A stretch of 64,000 bases of DNA from Longispora fulva (GTDB taxonomy: Bacteria > Actinomycetota > Actinomycetes > Mycobacteriales > Micromonosporaceae): the NCBI RefSeq assembly GCF_015751905.1, contig NZ_JADOUF010000001.1, forward strand, positions 186,001 to 250,000, written 5' to 3'. The number at the start of each line of letters is the position of its first letter. The stretch's first letter is position 1. A model generated the notes under the pieces. The model saw only the letters and a program-made list of their open reading frames with translations, was not told the DNA's origin and searched no databases. The position numbers were made by a program, and so were the translations under genes. This document shows positions 16,666-26,297 of this stretch, piece after piece.

Positions 16666-17190
16666 GTGACCACGTTGTTTCTGATGGTCGGCCTGCCCGG
16701 GGCCGGAAAGACCACGAGGGCTCGGCAGCTCGCCGCGGAGCACGGCGCGCTGCGTCTGACGCCCGATGACTGGATGATTCCCCTGTTCGGCGAGGCAGAG
16801 GCGGACGGGAAGCGCGACGTGCTGGAGGGGCGCATGCTCTGGCTCGCTTTGGAGGCGGTCAGGCTGGGCACCAACGTCGTGGTGGACTACGGCTGTTGGT
16901 CCCGGGACGAACGGTCCGCGATCCGCTGGCTGACGGAGGCCGAGGACGCGTGCTTCCGCATGATCTACCTGCCGGTAAACGATCAGACCCAACGCGCACG
17001 TATCGCCCATCGCTGGGCGACCATCCCCGAAGAGACGTTCCTGATGACCGAGGCCGACATCCTGCACGGGCGGGCGCACTTTGAGGAGCCCGACGCGGCG
17101 GAGCTGGGCGGCCGTGGACCTGCCGGCCCGCCCCCTGGCTCGGCGAGCTGGCGGGAATGGGCCGCCAACCGGTGGCCGTCGTTCGCGTAA
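16666..17190 (+). CDS. P-loop kinase (zeta-toxin/AAA_33-like)
   Basis: A 174-residue protein starting with the Walker A motif almost at once (FLMVGLPGAGKTTRA, residues 4-18). It continues with LTPDDWMIPLFG and VVDYGCWSRDERSAIRWL, the DDW and catalytic-region pattern of small P-loop kinases that act on antibiotics or small molecules, such as chloramphenicol phosphotransferase-like and AAA_33 proteins. A lid region follows (RARIAHRWATIPEETFLMTEADI). GTG 16666 is chosen because the Walker A strand must be N-terminal. No antitoxin partner is adjacent. Confidence 0.75.
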   Translation: MTTLFLMVGLPGAGKTTRARQLAAEHGALRLTPDDWMIPLFGEAEADGKRDVLEGRMLWLALEAVRLGTNVVVDYGCWSRDERSAIRWLTEAEDACFRMIYLPVNDQTQRARIAHRWATIPEETFLMTEADILHGRAHFEEPDAAELGGRGPAGPPPGSASWREWAANRWPSFA

Positions 17191-17266
17191 CTGTTGCAGC
17201 CCACGACAACGCGGCCGTTTCGGGCGTGCCTGCACAACCCAGAATGATCCGCCGGACAGGCGCTAG

Positions 17267-17287
17267 CTACTTGCCCCTGAAAAACTC
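17267..17287. repeat. IS terminal inverted repeat, left
   Basis: 21 bp, exact reverse complement of 18747-18767; preceded by CTAG at 17263-17266. Confidence 0.9.
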
Positions 17288-17335
17288 ATGAGTTCGGGTG
17301 GTGCCTTCGGGTGTTGTCTGGGCCTTTTGGGTTGT

Positions 17336-18746
17336 TCAGGCTGTCAGGGCGCTGATTTTGATGAGGTTGTGGGTGAAGACGCCGTGTCCGCACCAGGTGC
17401 GGGCGCCTGCGAGGCCGTCGTGGAGGGCGCGGTCCCATCCGGATCGGCGTTTGAGGTGGCTGATGCGTCCTTCGCAGCCGGTGCGCCACTTGATGAGGTC
17501 GCGGAAACCGCGTCGTTTCTCCGACGGCTTGGCGGGCAGGGCCGGGCTGGCCCTTGCGGGGAATCGCGACGATGCGGACTCCGAGGTCGTGCAGCGCGGC
17601 CTCGACGCGGGCTTCTCCGTAGCCGCGGTCAGCGGCGACCGCGCGAGGCACCCGCCCGGCTCTGGCCGCGATGCGGGCGATGGCGGGTGCCAGTTGCGGG
17701 GCGTCGGCAGGGTTGCCGAGCTCGATGGTGTGGTCGAGGATGATGCCGTCTTCGTTGTCGACGACCTGGGCTTTGAAGCCGAACTCCACGGGTTTTCCCA
17801 GACGCCCTCGGACGATCGGGCGGGCGTCGACGTCGTGCAGGCTGATGACGCGGGTAGCCGAGTCGGGCATGACGCCGGCCAGCCTGGAGCGGGTCTGGGT
17901 GATGATCTGGCCAGTGCGGGCCAGGAGGGACGCGAGTTCGTCGGCTGCCCGGCGAAGTCTGCCTGCCACCGGCCCACGGGCCTTGCTGAGGGCCCGGAAA
18001 GCGTTGCGTAGCACTGCATCGGCGTCTGCGCTGACGTGCTCGGCGAGGTCGGCCAGTTCTCCGGTGATGCGCCGCACGATCTGCTGGGCCTCGTCCTTGC
18101 CGACCCGTAATCGCAGCCGAGAGGCGATCTGGCGGGCTCGGCGCCCAGCCGCCCTGGAGCGGTCAGGACAGCGGGTCCGAGGTGCGCCACCAGCCGCCTT
18201 GATCCGCCTGACCAGCCGGCTCGTCTTGGTGACCGCCTTGGCCAACAGGCCGGAATCGGTGGGGTGCTCAACGTTGGCCGACACCACGGTGGTGTCGGCC
18301 CGCACTTTTCCCACCCGCAGCACCTTGCCCTCCACCGCCTTGTCCAGCAGCGCCTCGTTCAACCGAACCACCGCCGCGTCCCCGCACCGGGTGGTGATCT
18401 TCATGAGCGTGGTCGGATGCGGCACCCGCTCACACAGTCCAAGGTGGCAGAACCTGCGCCAGGAGATCGAATCCGCCACCTCCCGACACAGCGACTCATA
18501 ACCCAGCCCGTAGCGGAACTTCAAGAACATCAACCGCAAATACGTGTCGATCGGGGTCGACGGACGACCCCTCGAGGAATCGAAGTACGGCCGGAACGGC
18601 TCGACGAACCGCGCATCATCCAGCAGACCGTCGACCTGCGCTAACTCCACTGGCAACCGCAGCAGCTCCTGCGGCAACCCATCCCACGATGCTGACCAGG
18701 CGGTCGTTGACCTCAACATGCCCAGAACAACGACCGCCCAGCCCAC
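17336..18746 (-). pseudogene. DDE transposase, frameshifted
   Basis: The reading frame beginning at 18746 encodes an N-terminal IS1182/ISNCY-like block (FRPYFDSSRGRPSTPIDTYL, LKFRYGLGYESLCREV), a helical domain and the DDE core with VRADTTVVSANVEHPTDS and VAADRGYGEARVEAAL. Near 17520-17540 (after KGQPGPA) it loses sense. The neighbouring frame ending at 17336 supplies the missing C-terminus (EKRRGFRDLIKWRTGCEGRI then SHLKRR, with the catalytic Glu). One base change in this GC run separates the two. The protein would not be functional as read unless programmed frameshifting occurs. Family assignment is from memory of these motifs. Confidence 0.8.
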
Positions 18747-18767
18747 GAGTTTTTCAGGGGCAAGTAG
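18747..18767. repeat. IS terminal inverted repeat, right
   Basis: 21 bp, exact reverse complement of 17267-17287; followed by CTAG at 18768-18771. Confidence 0.9.
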
Positions 18768-18771
18768 CTAG

Positions 18772-18812
18772 CCTGCACCATGCTCACCGGGCTGTCCCGG
18801 CAATATCGGTCG
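18772..18812 (-). repeat. ~41-bp dispersed element, copy 2
   Basis: Inverted copy of 11288-11329, differing at two positions plus one base of length. The IS end abuts it, so any gene it once preceded (reading leftward) has been displaced by the IS. The roughly 350 bases to its right (18813-19164) contain no gene I can support. Confidence 0.75.
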
Positions 18813-19164
18813 CCCCGCCGGGCGCCTTGAGCGGGATGAGGGCGCCATGATGATCAGAAAGGGCACGTGCCGCGTAGACGGCCGGCGGCAGTCCGCTCAG
18901 GGCGAGCACCCCTGAGCGAGTACATCTATGTCATTCGGGCCTGTCGCTTGCGGCGGTGGCCGCGATCGCCCGCCTGGAGCGGTCGAGGACCCACCTGCGG
19001 CCGGGGGCGGTCAGCGCCGCGTTGAGGGTCTGGACCGATTTCGTGCACCATCCGTACCGGCGGTTGTGGGTCGACAACGGTGGTGGCTGCGGGGTCTGGA
19101 AGTGCTGCGCTGATCCCGCCGAGCCGTGCACGGTGGAAGCGCAGGGCCTCGTCCTGATCCACGG

Positions 19165-19484
19165 GGCCCGCCGGTGAGGACGTTGCCGTAGGGGGAGTCG
19201 CAGTTGGAGTACCGGTAGAACGGGCCCGTTGTCGACGCTCATGTCGAGCTCGCCGTAGACCCGGGTGTCGGTGGAGCCGACGGTCCAGTTGACCACCCCG
19301 TTGACGGTGTCGACGGTGGCCCCGTCGTAGGCGCACGGCTGGATCTGCACCCAGTTGTTGATGTTGGCGTAGCCGTTCCGGCAGCCTCCACCGGTGAAGG
19401 GTCCGCCTGCGCGGCGGACGGGGCGACGAACATGCCCACCGCGACGGTCGTGATCAGGGCGAGGGCACTGATGATCTTCGTCAT
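19165..19484 (-). pseudogene. Secreted protein with two frameshifts
   Basis: ATG 19484 opens a clean Sec signal peptide (MTKIISALALITTVAVGMFV, APSAAQA cleavage region). After about 30 codons the sense passes to another frame (GGGCRNGYANINNWVQIQPC, AYDGATVDTVNGVVNWTVGS), and near 19225 to a third (FYRYSNCDSPYGNVLTGG). Each change is explained by one base, at about 19395 and 19225. The joined product would be a small Cys-containing exported protein of about 100 residues or more; I do not recognise the family. Decay or sequencing error are both possible. Confidence 0.6.
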
Positions 19485-19709
19485 GCGGGTACTTTGGCCA
19501 CGGTGGACCGTAGCTGGCGACCACTTCGCTGTCCGGAACTGTACGAGTCTGTCAGGGCCGAGCCAGCCCGAGCCTCCACAGTGGCCTTTCGTGCGGAGGG
19601 GGCCTGAAGCCTGCGGACGCTGTCCGATTCGCGACCGGGCATCGCGGCGGGCTCCAGGGAAAACCTTCGATACGCTGCGGGAAATCCACGCATCGGAAGG
19701 ACGCTGACG

Positions 19710-20630
19710 ATGGTCGAGATTCTCGGCGGCACGATGACCACCGATCCCTATGTCCCCGACACTGGCGCGGGCGTCGTCGGCGCGAAGATGGCGCTGATCT
19801 TCAAGCCGCACGTCGCGCGGTGCAAGGCGATCGACCCCAACGGCACCGAATGGCACTTTCACCTGGTCCAGGTCGTCCGGGACACCGTCGTGGGTCCAGG
19901 CCTCGGCGCGCAGGGCAACGTCGGGTTCCGGGACCGCTCGGTCGCGAACGGCCCGTCGGCCGGCTGGGGCCTGGACATGGAGTGGCAGGCCCAGGGCGAC
20001 GCGAGCTACCGAACGATCGTCGAGGCCCGCGCGGGTGCCCTGCGGAACCGGATCGCCGCGCTGCCGGCGCTGATCCAGGCCGGCGACCCCTCCGGCGCGC
20101 TGGCCGCCGAGCTCGCGGACTGCCAGGCCCAGCAGGCTCTCGACACGTTGAAGGCCACCCCCGCCGGCAGGGCGAAGGCCGCCGCCGTCACCAGCCTCGA
20201 CCCCCGGTACGCGCAGCAGCGGATCTCCGAGCTCATCCCGCTGTTCACCACCAAGGTCGAGAACACCGGCGGGAACGCGCTGATCCTGCCGGCGCCGTAC
20301 ACGGTGGGGATCAACGCCCGGGCCACGCTGCGGGACAACCCCAGCTCCCCGGTCGCCGCGAACGTGCTCGGGATGGACTTCGAGACCGCGGTGCTGTTCG
20401 AGTACGGCCAGCCCGGCGCCCGGCACAGCCGCTACGTCGGCTCGGTCCGCTGGGGCTGGAGCCGCACCGCAGGGAAGTCCGACGTGCAGCTGGTACCGCT
20501 GGCCGAGGTCAGCAACGCCGGCGTCAGCGCCGACTTCACCGCGGCCGTCACCCTGTGGAACGGGCTCACCGTCCCCGACCCGCGCAACGCGCCGGCCCAG
20601 CTGCCCGTGATGGTGATCCCGACCCAGTGA
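19710..20630 (+). CDS. Hypothetical protein
   Basis: A 306-residue soluble protein with a strong ribosome site (GGAAGGA at 19695-19701). It has no signal peptide or membrane segment. The N-terminal third is beta-rich (IFKPHVARCKAIDPNGTEWH), the middle is helical (RAGALRNRIAALPALIQAGD, LAAELADCQAQQALDTLK) and the C-terminal third is beta-rich again (YVGSVRWGWSRTAGKSDVQL). I recognise no family. It stands alone between a decayed secreted gene and a convergent membrane-anchored protein. Confidence 0.65.
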   Translation: MVEILGGTMTTDPYVPDTGAGVVGAKMALIFKPHVARCKAIDPNGTEWHFHLVQVVRDTVVGPGLGAQGNVGFRDRSVANGPSAGWGLDMEWQAQGDASYRTIVEARAGALRNRIAALPALIQAGDPSGALAAELADCQAQQALDTLKATPAGRAKAAAVTSLDPRYAQQRISELIPLFTTKVENTGGNALILPAPYTVGINARATLRDNPSSPVAANVLGMDFETAVLFEYGQPGARHSRYVGSVRWGWSRTAGKSDVQLVPLAEVSNAGVSADFTAAVTLWNGLTVPDPRNAPAQLPVMVIPTQ

Positions 20631-20767
20631 GGCCTGACGCGTGACCCCGCGCCACGGTGCCGCGTGAGCCGATCGGGTCACGCGGCACAGCAGGCCACCG
20701 GCGCGGTGCTGGCCGACCCGGCGGCGCGTCGGCCAGCGGGGGTCGGCGCCCCGGGGTGTGGGAGCGG

Positions 20768-21949
20768 TCAGCCCGAGCGTCGCCAGGACCACAGGTCGCC
20801 GTCGTCGCTGCGGTACTCGCGGGCCTGCTGGCCTGAGGCGGTCGTCACCGTCACTGTCGCGTGGTCGCCGTCGCCGTGCTGGGAGACGATGCCGGTCACG
20901 CCGTCGTCACCCTCCTCCAGCACGCTTGCCGTCGTCAGCCGCACTCCGCCCGACTCGTCGCGGTACGCCGCGACGAGCACGGCGCGCCTGGTGTGGCCGC
21001 CCGGCCCGCGAACGGTGACCGTGAGAAAGGCCAGCCCGCGCTGGCGGACTCTGCCGTAGGTGACCTGGTCGATGGTGAAGGTGGCCTGCTGCTCGGCGTC
21101 GGCCTGCGGGATGCCGGTCAGGGCCGTGCCCTTGCCGTCGACGAAGGTGACCATGCCCCCGTAGTCGCAGCGCGCGCCGCAGTCGCCCCGGCCGGCGACG
21201 TAGATCTCCGTGTTGCGCAGGTCGACGTCCCGGATGGCGCGCTCGTCCGCCGGGGAGGTCGTCGGGCCGTCGACCTGGCGGAACGCCGTGCCGTCGTACC
21301 GGTAGGACCGCTGCTGCTGGAACGCGGGGGCGCCGTTGGAGCGGTGCGGGCCGTAGACCTGGACCCGGACGGTGCGGTCCGCGACGCGCAGGCTGTCGCG
21401 GTCGTAGTCGTAGAGCTCCCCGCTCCCCGTCGTGATAACCGGGCCTAGCACCTGCACGGTGCCGTCCGGGCGGGTCTTGACGCCCAGCAGGAGTTGCGGG
21501 TGGAAGGAGACGTCGTTGTCGCAGCTCAGCGACACGAGATAGCCCTCGCCCGGGGTGGCGTCCAACGCGGCGGCGACGAGCGGAGTCACGTGGTAGGTGT
21601 TCTGCGTGCCGTCGACCAGGCCGGCGGTGGCAGCCCTGCCGGCGAACGCGTGCGGGCCCGCCGGACAGGCCGTGGACATGCGCCGCCCGCCGGGCCAGAC
21701 CGGGATGTCGATGGTGGCGTTGCCCAGGGCGACCACGCGCGGATCGGCGGGCGTCGCGCTCGGCGAGGGTGTCGCGGTCGCCGGGGCCCGTGACGGTCGA
21801 GCCGCCGGACCCGGTGTCGGCCCGGCGACGGGTGCCGGCCGGGGTCCCGGCTGCAGGTGGACGCCGAACGCCACGGCCGCCGCCACCACCGCGCAGAACG
21901 CCATGACTATCCGCTGCGGATGGGCCCGCCGCCACACGTACTCCAGCAC
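20768..21949 (-). CDS. Membrane-anchored extracellular protein of unknown function
   Basis: A 393-residue protein with a GTG start preceded by a GGGGGAG ribosome site. Residues about 13-32 form one transmembrane helix (IVMAFCAVVAAAVAFGV), then a Pro/Ala/Thr-rich wall-spanning linker (about 33-70), then a large soluble domain outside. The domain has at least five cysteines (STACPAG, SLSCDND, GDCGARCDYGG) and strand-rich segments such as FLTVTVRGPGGHTRRAVLVA. No enzyme motif is visible. It is convergent with 19710 and divergent from the tandem GNAT gene. Confidence 0.65.
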   Translation of the reverse strand: MLEYVWRRAHPQRIVMAFCAVVAAAVAFGVHLQPGPRPAPVAGPTPGPAARPSRAPATATPSPSATPADPRVVALGNATIDIPVWPGGRRMSTACPAGPHAFAGRAATAGLVDGTQNTYHVTPLVAAALDATPGEGYLVSLSCDNDVSFHPQLLLGVKTRPDGTVQVLGPVITTGSGELYDYDRDSLRVADRTVRVQVYGPHRSNGAPAFQQQRSYRYDGTAFRQVDGPTTSPADERAIRDVDLRNTEIYVAGRGDCGARCDYGGMVTFVDGKGTALTGIPQADAEQQATFTIDQVTYGRVRQRGLAFLTVTVRGPGGHTRRAVLVAAYRDESGGVRLTTASVLEEGDDGVTGIVSQHGDGDHATVTVTTASGQQAREYRSDDGDLWSWRRSG

Positions 21950-22146
21950 TGTCTCCCCCTCGACGACCGGTCACCATGGGAAGCGGCCGGCGAATCCCGC
22001 CCGCACACCAGACGCCGTGAACCCCCCGGATGGTTGCCCGGCCCGGCACGCCGCCGGCGCACGCCCGGGCCGCCGCGCGTCAGCGTGGGTGGCGGATATC
22101 GGATCCGGCCGATGCCCGCAGCGCCGGCCGTGGCTACGGTGTGCCG

Positions 22147-23028
22147 ATGAGGTTTCGTCACCGGTGGCCGAGGACCGAGCTGGCCGGGTTGGTGTGGCGT
22201 CGGATCGGCGACGCCGAACGCGGCGAGGTCGCGGAGCTGCTGCGGCGGTGCGAGGCGTCCGAAGGGTGGCACCTGCCGCTCGACGCGTACCAGTTGTCCA
22301 TGGATCTGGCCGAGTGCGTGGGCGGCTTCCTCGACGGCCGGTTGATCGCCGCGGCGTCCGCCGGCGTGGGTCTGACCCCCACTCTGGACGGCGTGGTGGA
22401 CCCGCGCGTGCGTCGGCGGGGCATCGGCGCGGCGATGCTGGACTGGGCCCTCGCGGGCGCACGCGGCCGGCCGGTCACGGTGAGGGTGCGCGTGCGCAAC
22501 CCCGTGACCGAGCGCCTGTTGACCGGACGCGGGCTGCGGTGGGTCTCCGGCGAACTCGAACTGAGCCTCGCGGTGCCCGAGCATCCGGTACCGGTCGCCG
22601 CCCCGCCGGGCTGCCGGCTGTTGTCGTGGCCGGAGGCCGACCCGGCCGACTTCCACGCCGCCTACCAGGCCAGCTATGGCGAGGAACGCCCCTTCGAGCG
22701 GTGGTTCGCCGGCGCGATCGGTGAGCCCGAGGAGGCCGAGGAGGACAACGCCGCGATGCTGGCGGTCGGCCCCGGCCGCGAGATCCTCGGCTACGCGGTA
22801 CTGACCAAGAGCCGGCTGTGGGAGCTGGGCGTCATCCCGACGGCCCGCCGCCGCGGCGTCGGACGGGCGCTGTTCTCCGCGGCGCTCGTCCGCCTCCAGT
22901 CGATCACCGACGACCCGTACGACAAGGTGCGAGCCAGCGTCGACGTCGACAACCTGCCTGGCCGTGGTCTGTTCGACGCGCTCGGCTTCGAGGTCACGTC
23001 GGCCTCGGCGTGCTACGGGCGCGACTGA
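22147..23028 (+). CDS. Tandem-GNAT acetyltransferase
   Basis: A 293-residue protein with two GNAT modules in a row. The first has LDGVVDPRVRRRGIGAAMLD (~80-100), the second LWELGVIPTARRRGVGRALF (~220-240) and SVDVDNLPGRGLFDALGFEV; both keep the RRxGxG acetyl-CoA loop. Mycothiol synthase MshD has the same two-domain layout, but the sequence here does not let me assign that role. ATG 22147 or GTG 22141 could start translation. It is convergent with the SARP regulator. Confidence 0.8.
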   Translation: MRFRHRWPRTELAGLVWRRIGDAERGEVAELLRRCEASEGWHLPLDAYQLSMDLAECVGGFLDGRLIAAASAGVGLTPTLDGVVDPRVRRRGIGAAMLDWALAGARGRPVTVRVRVRNPVTERLLTGRGLRWVSGELELSLAVPEHPVPVAAPPGCRLLSWPEADPADFHAAYQASYGEERPFERWFAGAIGEPEEAEEDNAAMLAVGPGREILGYAVLTKSRLWELGVIPTARRRGVGRALFSAALVRLQSITDDPYDKVRASVDVDNLPGRGLFDALGFEVTSASACYGRD

Positions 23029-23069
23029 CCTTCCGCGCCGCACCTCGCCCGACCCGCACGCCCACGGCG

Positions 23070-26000
23070 TCAGACGGACGCCGCGAGCTGCTTCTCGACG
23101 GCCTCGGCCTCGGGCGCGCCGAGGGCCCGGTAGTGGTCGAGCGCCTGCTCCCAGTGCGTCCTGGCCAGCGCGTCCTCGCCGCGCCGGCGGTGGATGTCCG
23201 CGATGCCGTCGTGGGCGCGGGCCTCCTCGTGCCGGGCGCCGACCTCCGTGGCGTGGGCCAGGGCGGTCGTGTGATGGTGGAGCGCGTCGTCCAGCCGGTC
23301 CAGGCAGCGCAGGCTCGCGCCGGCCCCGTTGAGCGCCTCGGTCTCCAGCACGCGGTCGCCGATCTCGGCGCCGATGGCCAACGCGTCCCGGTACCGCTCG
23401 ATGGCGCGGTGGTGGTCGCCCGCGAGTTGTCGGGCGTAGCCGATCCCGAGGATGGCGTGGCCCTGCCGGCCCCGGTTGCCGATCTCCTCGTACAGCGTCT
23501 CCGCCCGCTCGTAGTGGTCGGCCGCGAGGTCGATGTCGCCGGACCTGGCGTACAGCATGCCGAGGCTGGTCAGCGAGTTGGCCTCGCCGGCGCGGAACCC
23601 CCAGGTCCGGTGGATGTCGAGGGCGTGCCGCAGGTGTTCGATGGCCTGCGCCGTGTCGCCGGTGCGGGTGAAGACCATGCCGAGGGCGGTGTGCGCGTGC
23701 CCCTCGGTGAGGTGGTTGGGGTTGGCGCGGTTGAGCTCCAGGGCGTGCCGCAGGTGCCGGACCGCCTCCTCATATTCCCCCAGCCGGGCGTGGGTGGTGC
23801 CGATGCCGGCGTACACCGAGGCGAGCGAGGACCGGTCGCCGCTGCCGCGGTCGATCGCCGCCGACTGCTGGTGGTACCGCAGCGCCTCCCGGAGCTGCCC
23901 GCGCTCCGCGCAGGCGTTGGCCAGGTTGCCGAGCGCGCCGGCCTCGGCCACCCGGTCCCCGGTGCGCCGGGCGATGTCCAGGGCGGCGGTCAGGTGCTCG
24001 ACGGACTGGTCGAGGCGGCTGAGCCGGAAGTAGACCTTGCCGAGGTGGCGGAGGGCGTCGCCCTGGCCGGGCAGGTCCCCGGCGTCGGTCGCCGCGCGCA
24101 ACGCGACGTGGTGCAGCGTCACGGCGTCCTCGTAGTGGGCCTGGGTCTCCAGGTGCCGCCAGAGCATGTTGGACAGCATCCCGGCCCAGGCCGGCTGGCG
24201 TTCGGCGACGGCCTGGCGGGCGACGTCGATCAGGTTGTACCGCTCCCCGTCCAGCCAGCCGATCGCGGCCCGGGGGCCGTCGAACGCGATCGTCGACGCG
24301 GCGGCGCGAGGCCGGAGGTCGTGTTCGTGCGGGTGGATCAGGTCCATCGCGGCGGCGGCGGTGTCGCGGTAGTGGTCGCGGAGCCGGGCCAGGGCGGGCG
24401 TCCGGGGGATGCCCTCGTCCGCGGCCAGCCGGCCGGCGTGGCCGCGCAGCACGTCGTGGAAGGCGAACCGGCCCGGCAGGGGCTGTTCGAGCATGTGGTG
24501 GTCGACCAGCTCCTCCAGCGCCCTGCGCGCGGGGGCGGGCGGCCGGCCGGCCAGCGCCGCCGCCGCCCACAGATCGATGTCCGTCCCGGGGTGCAGGCCC
24601 AGGGCGCAGAACATGTACCGCTGCGCGCCGGTGAGGTGCCGATAGGACACGCCGATGGCCGCGTCGGTGTGCTCGGTGACCAGGTCGCAGTCGCGCAGCT
24701 GTTCGAGCAGGTACCGGATCGTCCAGGTGGGGCGGTGCTTGAGCCGGGCCGCCGCGATCCGGACCGCCAGCGGCAGCCGGCCGCAGGCCTGGACCACCTC
24801 GAACGCCTCGGCGGTCTGTCCGGCGCACCGCCCGGCCCCGGCGATCCGGACGAACAGGTCGACCGCGTCCGGGGCGTCGAGGACGTCCAGGGAGAGGAAG
24901 TGCGCGCCGTCCAGGTCGTACAGCCGCTGCCGACTGGTGACGATCATGTGGCAGCCCGGCGCCCCCACCAGCAGCGGGGCCACCTGCGCGGCGTCGACCG
25001 CGTTGTCGAGCACGACGAGGACGCGCCGGTCCGCCAGCTCCGCGCGCCACTGGGCGGCGCGGTCGTCCGGCCCCGCCGCGACGCGCTCGTCTGGCACGCC
25101 GACGGCGGTCAGGAGCCGGTGCAGCGCCTGGGCCGTCGGGAGCGGCTCCTGGTCCGGCGTGTACCCGTGCAGGTCCAGGCACAGCTGTCCGTCCGGGAAG
25201 TACGGCGCGAGCTGGTGGGCCACCCGCATCGCGAGCGCGGTCTTGCCCACGCCGGCCATCCCGTCGATCACGGACACCGTGGCCACCGGGCCGCCGCCCC
25301 GCGCGTGCGCGGTCAGCTCCAGGACCTCCGCGTCGCGGCCGGTGAAGTCGGCCAGGCCGCGCGGGAGGTCGTTGCGGGGCCGGCTGACCGCCACCGCGGC
25401 GGTCGGCGCGGTCCACAGCAGCGCCTCGTCCCCGGCGAGCACCTTGCGGTGCGTGTCCTGCAGCGCCGGGCCCGGTTCGATGCCCAGCTCGCGGACGAGC
25501 AGCTCACGGGTCGCCCGGAAGGTCTCCAGGGCGTCGGCGCGTCGACCGTTGCGGTACAACGCCAGCATCAGCTGCTCGGTGAGCGTCTCCCGCAGCGGGT
25601 ACGCCGCGACCAGCTCGTACAGGTGGCTGATCAGCTCCCCGTGCCGGCCCAGGTGCAGCTTCGCGGTGACGCGCCATTCCTCGGTCTGGGCCCGCTGCTC
25701 GGCGAGCCGGTGGGCGTGCTCGGCGTGCAACTGGTCGCTGGCGACGTCCTGCAGGGCGTCGCCGCGCCACTCGGCCAGGGCCTCGTCCAGCAGCGTCCCG
25801 GCGGTCGCCCAGTCGCCGGCGCCCATCGCCCGGCAGCCGTCGTCGCGGCGGGCGGTGAAGCGGGCCGCGTCCAGGTGCCGCGGGTCGGTCGACAGGACGT
25901 ATCCGCCGGCGTGGCTGGTGAGCGTGTCGGCGGCGGCGCCGAGAGCGCGGCGCAGCCGCATCACGTAGCTGCGCACCGTCGCGTTCGGCGCGGCGGTGTC

Positions 26001-26156
26001 GGAGCCCCACAGCCAGGCCGACATCTCGGCGACCGACGCCGGTTGCCCGCACCGCAGGAGCAATCCGGACAGCAGGATGCGCGACGCGGCGGACGTGACG
26101 GGGCGTACGCCTGTGCCGTCGTGCACGTGGAGCGGGCCCAGCACCCTGAATTCCAC
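23070..26156 (-). CDS. SARP-family regulator with NB-ARC and TPR domains (AfsR-like)
   Basis: A 1028-residue transcriptional regulator. Residues 1-95 form the winged-helix OmpR-like DNA-binding domain (VEFRVLGPLHVHDG, WGSDTAAPNATVRSYVMRLRRAL), residues 96-240 the bacterial transcriptional activation domain (RHLDAARF, LYRNGRRADALETFRATREL), residues about 275-560 an NB-ARC ATPase with P-loop DGMAGVGKTALA and VVLDNAVD, and residues about 680-1020 a TPR array. This is the AfsR/SARP layout that activates secondary metabolism or development genes. GTG 26156 is chosen because it starts exactly at the winged-helix domain; the frame upstream is non-coding. It is divergent from the two secreted genes at 26298 and 26491, possible targets, and lies 16 kb from the NRPS cluster. 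Confidence 0.9.
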   Translation of the reverse strand: MEFRVLGPLHVHDGTGVRPVTSAASRILLSGLLLRCGQPASVAEMSAWLWGSDTAAPNATVRSYVMRLRRALGAAADTLTSHAGGYVLSTDPRHLDAARFTARRDDGCRAMGAGDWATAGTLLDEALAEWRGDALQDVASDQLHAEHAHRLAEQRAQTEEWRVTAKLHLGRHGELISHLYELVAAYPLRETLTEQLMLALYRNGRRADALETFRATRELLVRELGIEPGPALQDTHRKVLAGDEALLWTAPTAAVAVSRPRNDLPRGLADFTGRDAEVLELTAHARGGGPVATVSVIDGMAGVGKTALAMRVAHQLAPYFPDGQLCLDLHGYTPDQEPLPTAQALHRLLTAVGVPDERVAAGPDDRAAQWRAELADRRVLVVLDNAVDAAQVAPLLVGAPGCHMIVTSRQRLYDLDGAHFLSLDVLDAPDAVDLFVRIAGAGRCAGQTAEAFEVVQACGRLPLAVRIAAARLKHRPTWTIRYLLEQLRDCDLVTEHTDAAIGVSYRHLTGAQRYMFCALGLHPGTDIDLWAAAALAGRPPAPARRALEELVDHHMLEQPLPGRFAFHDVLRGHAGRLAADEGIPRTPALARLRDHYRDTAAAAMDLIHPHEHDLRPRAAASTIAFDGPRAAIGWLDGERYNLIDVARQAVAERQPAWAGMLSNMLWRHLETQAHYEDAVTLHHVALRAATDAGDLPGQGDALRHLGKVYFRLSRLDQSVEHLTAALDIARRTGDRVAEAGALGNLANACAERGQLREALRYHQQSAAIDRGSGDRSSLASVYAGIGTTHARLGEYEEAVRHLRHALELNRANPNHLTEGHAHTALGMVFTRTGDTAQAIEHLRHALDIHRTWGFRAGEANSLTSLGMLYARSGDIDLAADHYERAETLYEEIGNRGRQGHAILGIGYARQLAGDHHRAIERYRDALAIGAEIGDRVLETEALNGAGASLRCLDRLDDALHHHTTALAHATEVGARHEEARAHDGIADIHRRRGEDALARTHWEQALDHYRALGAPEAEAVEKQLAASV

Positions 26157-26297
26157 CAGCGCCCCCGGTGCTTGATCGACGGGGCCATGGTAGTCGCCGT
26201 GCCACGCGATTGCCACGCCGCTGCCACGGGCGGCTGACAGTCTTCCGACGTTCACCCGGGGCCGGTGTCCCGGGCGGGTTTCTGGAGAAAGGGTCGG

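Larger units (their letters stand above)
17267..18767 (-). mobile_element. Insertion sequence with perfect 21-bp ends
   Basis: A 1501-bp element bounded by exact 21-bp inverted repeats (17267-17287 and 18747-18767) and flanked on both sides by CTAG (17263-17266 and 18768-18771), which fits a 4-bp target duplication. The matching ends suggest a recent insertion. It holds one transposase gene on the minus strand, which is frameshifted. It landed next to the second copy of the ~41-bp dispersed element. Confidence 0.85.
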
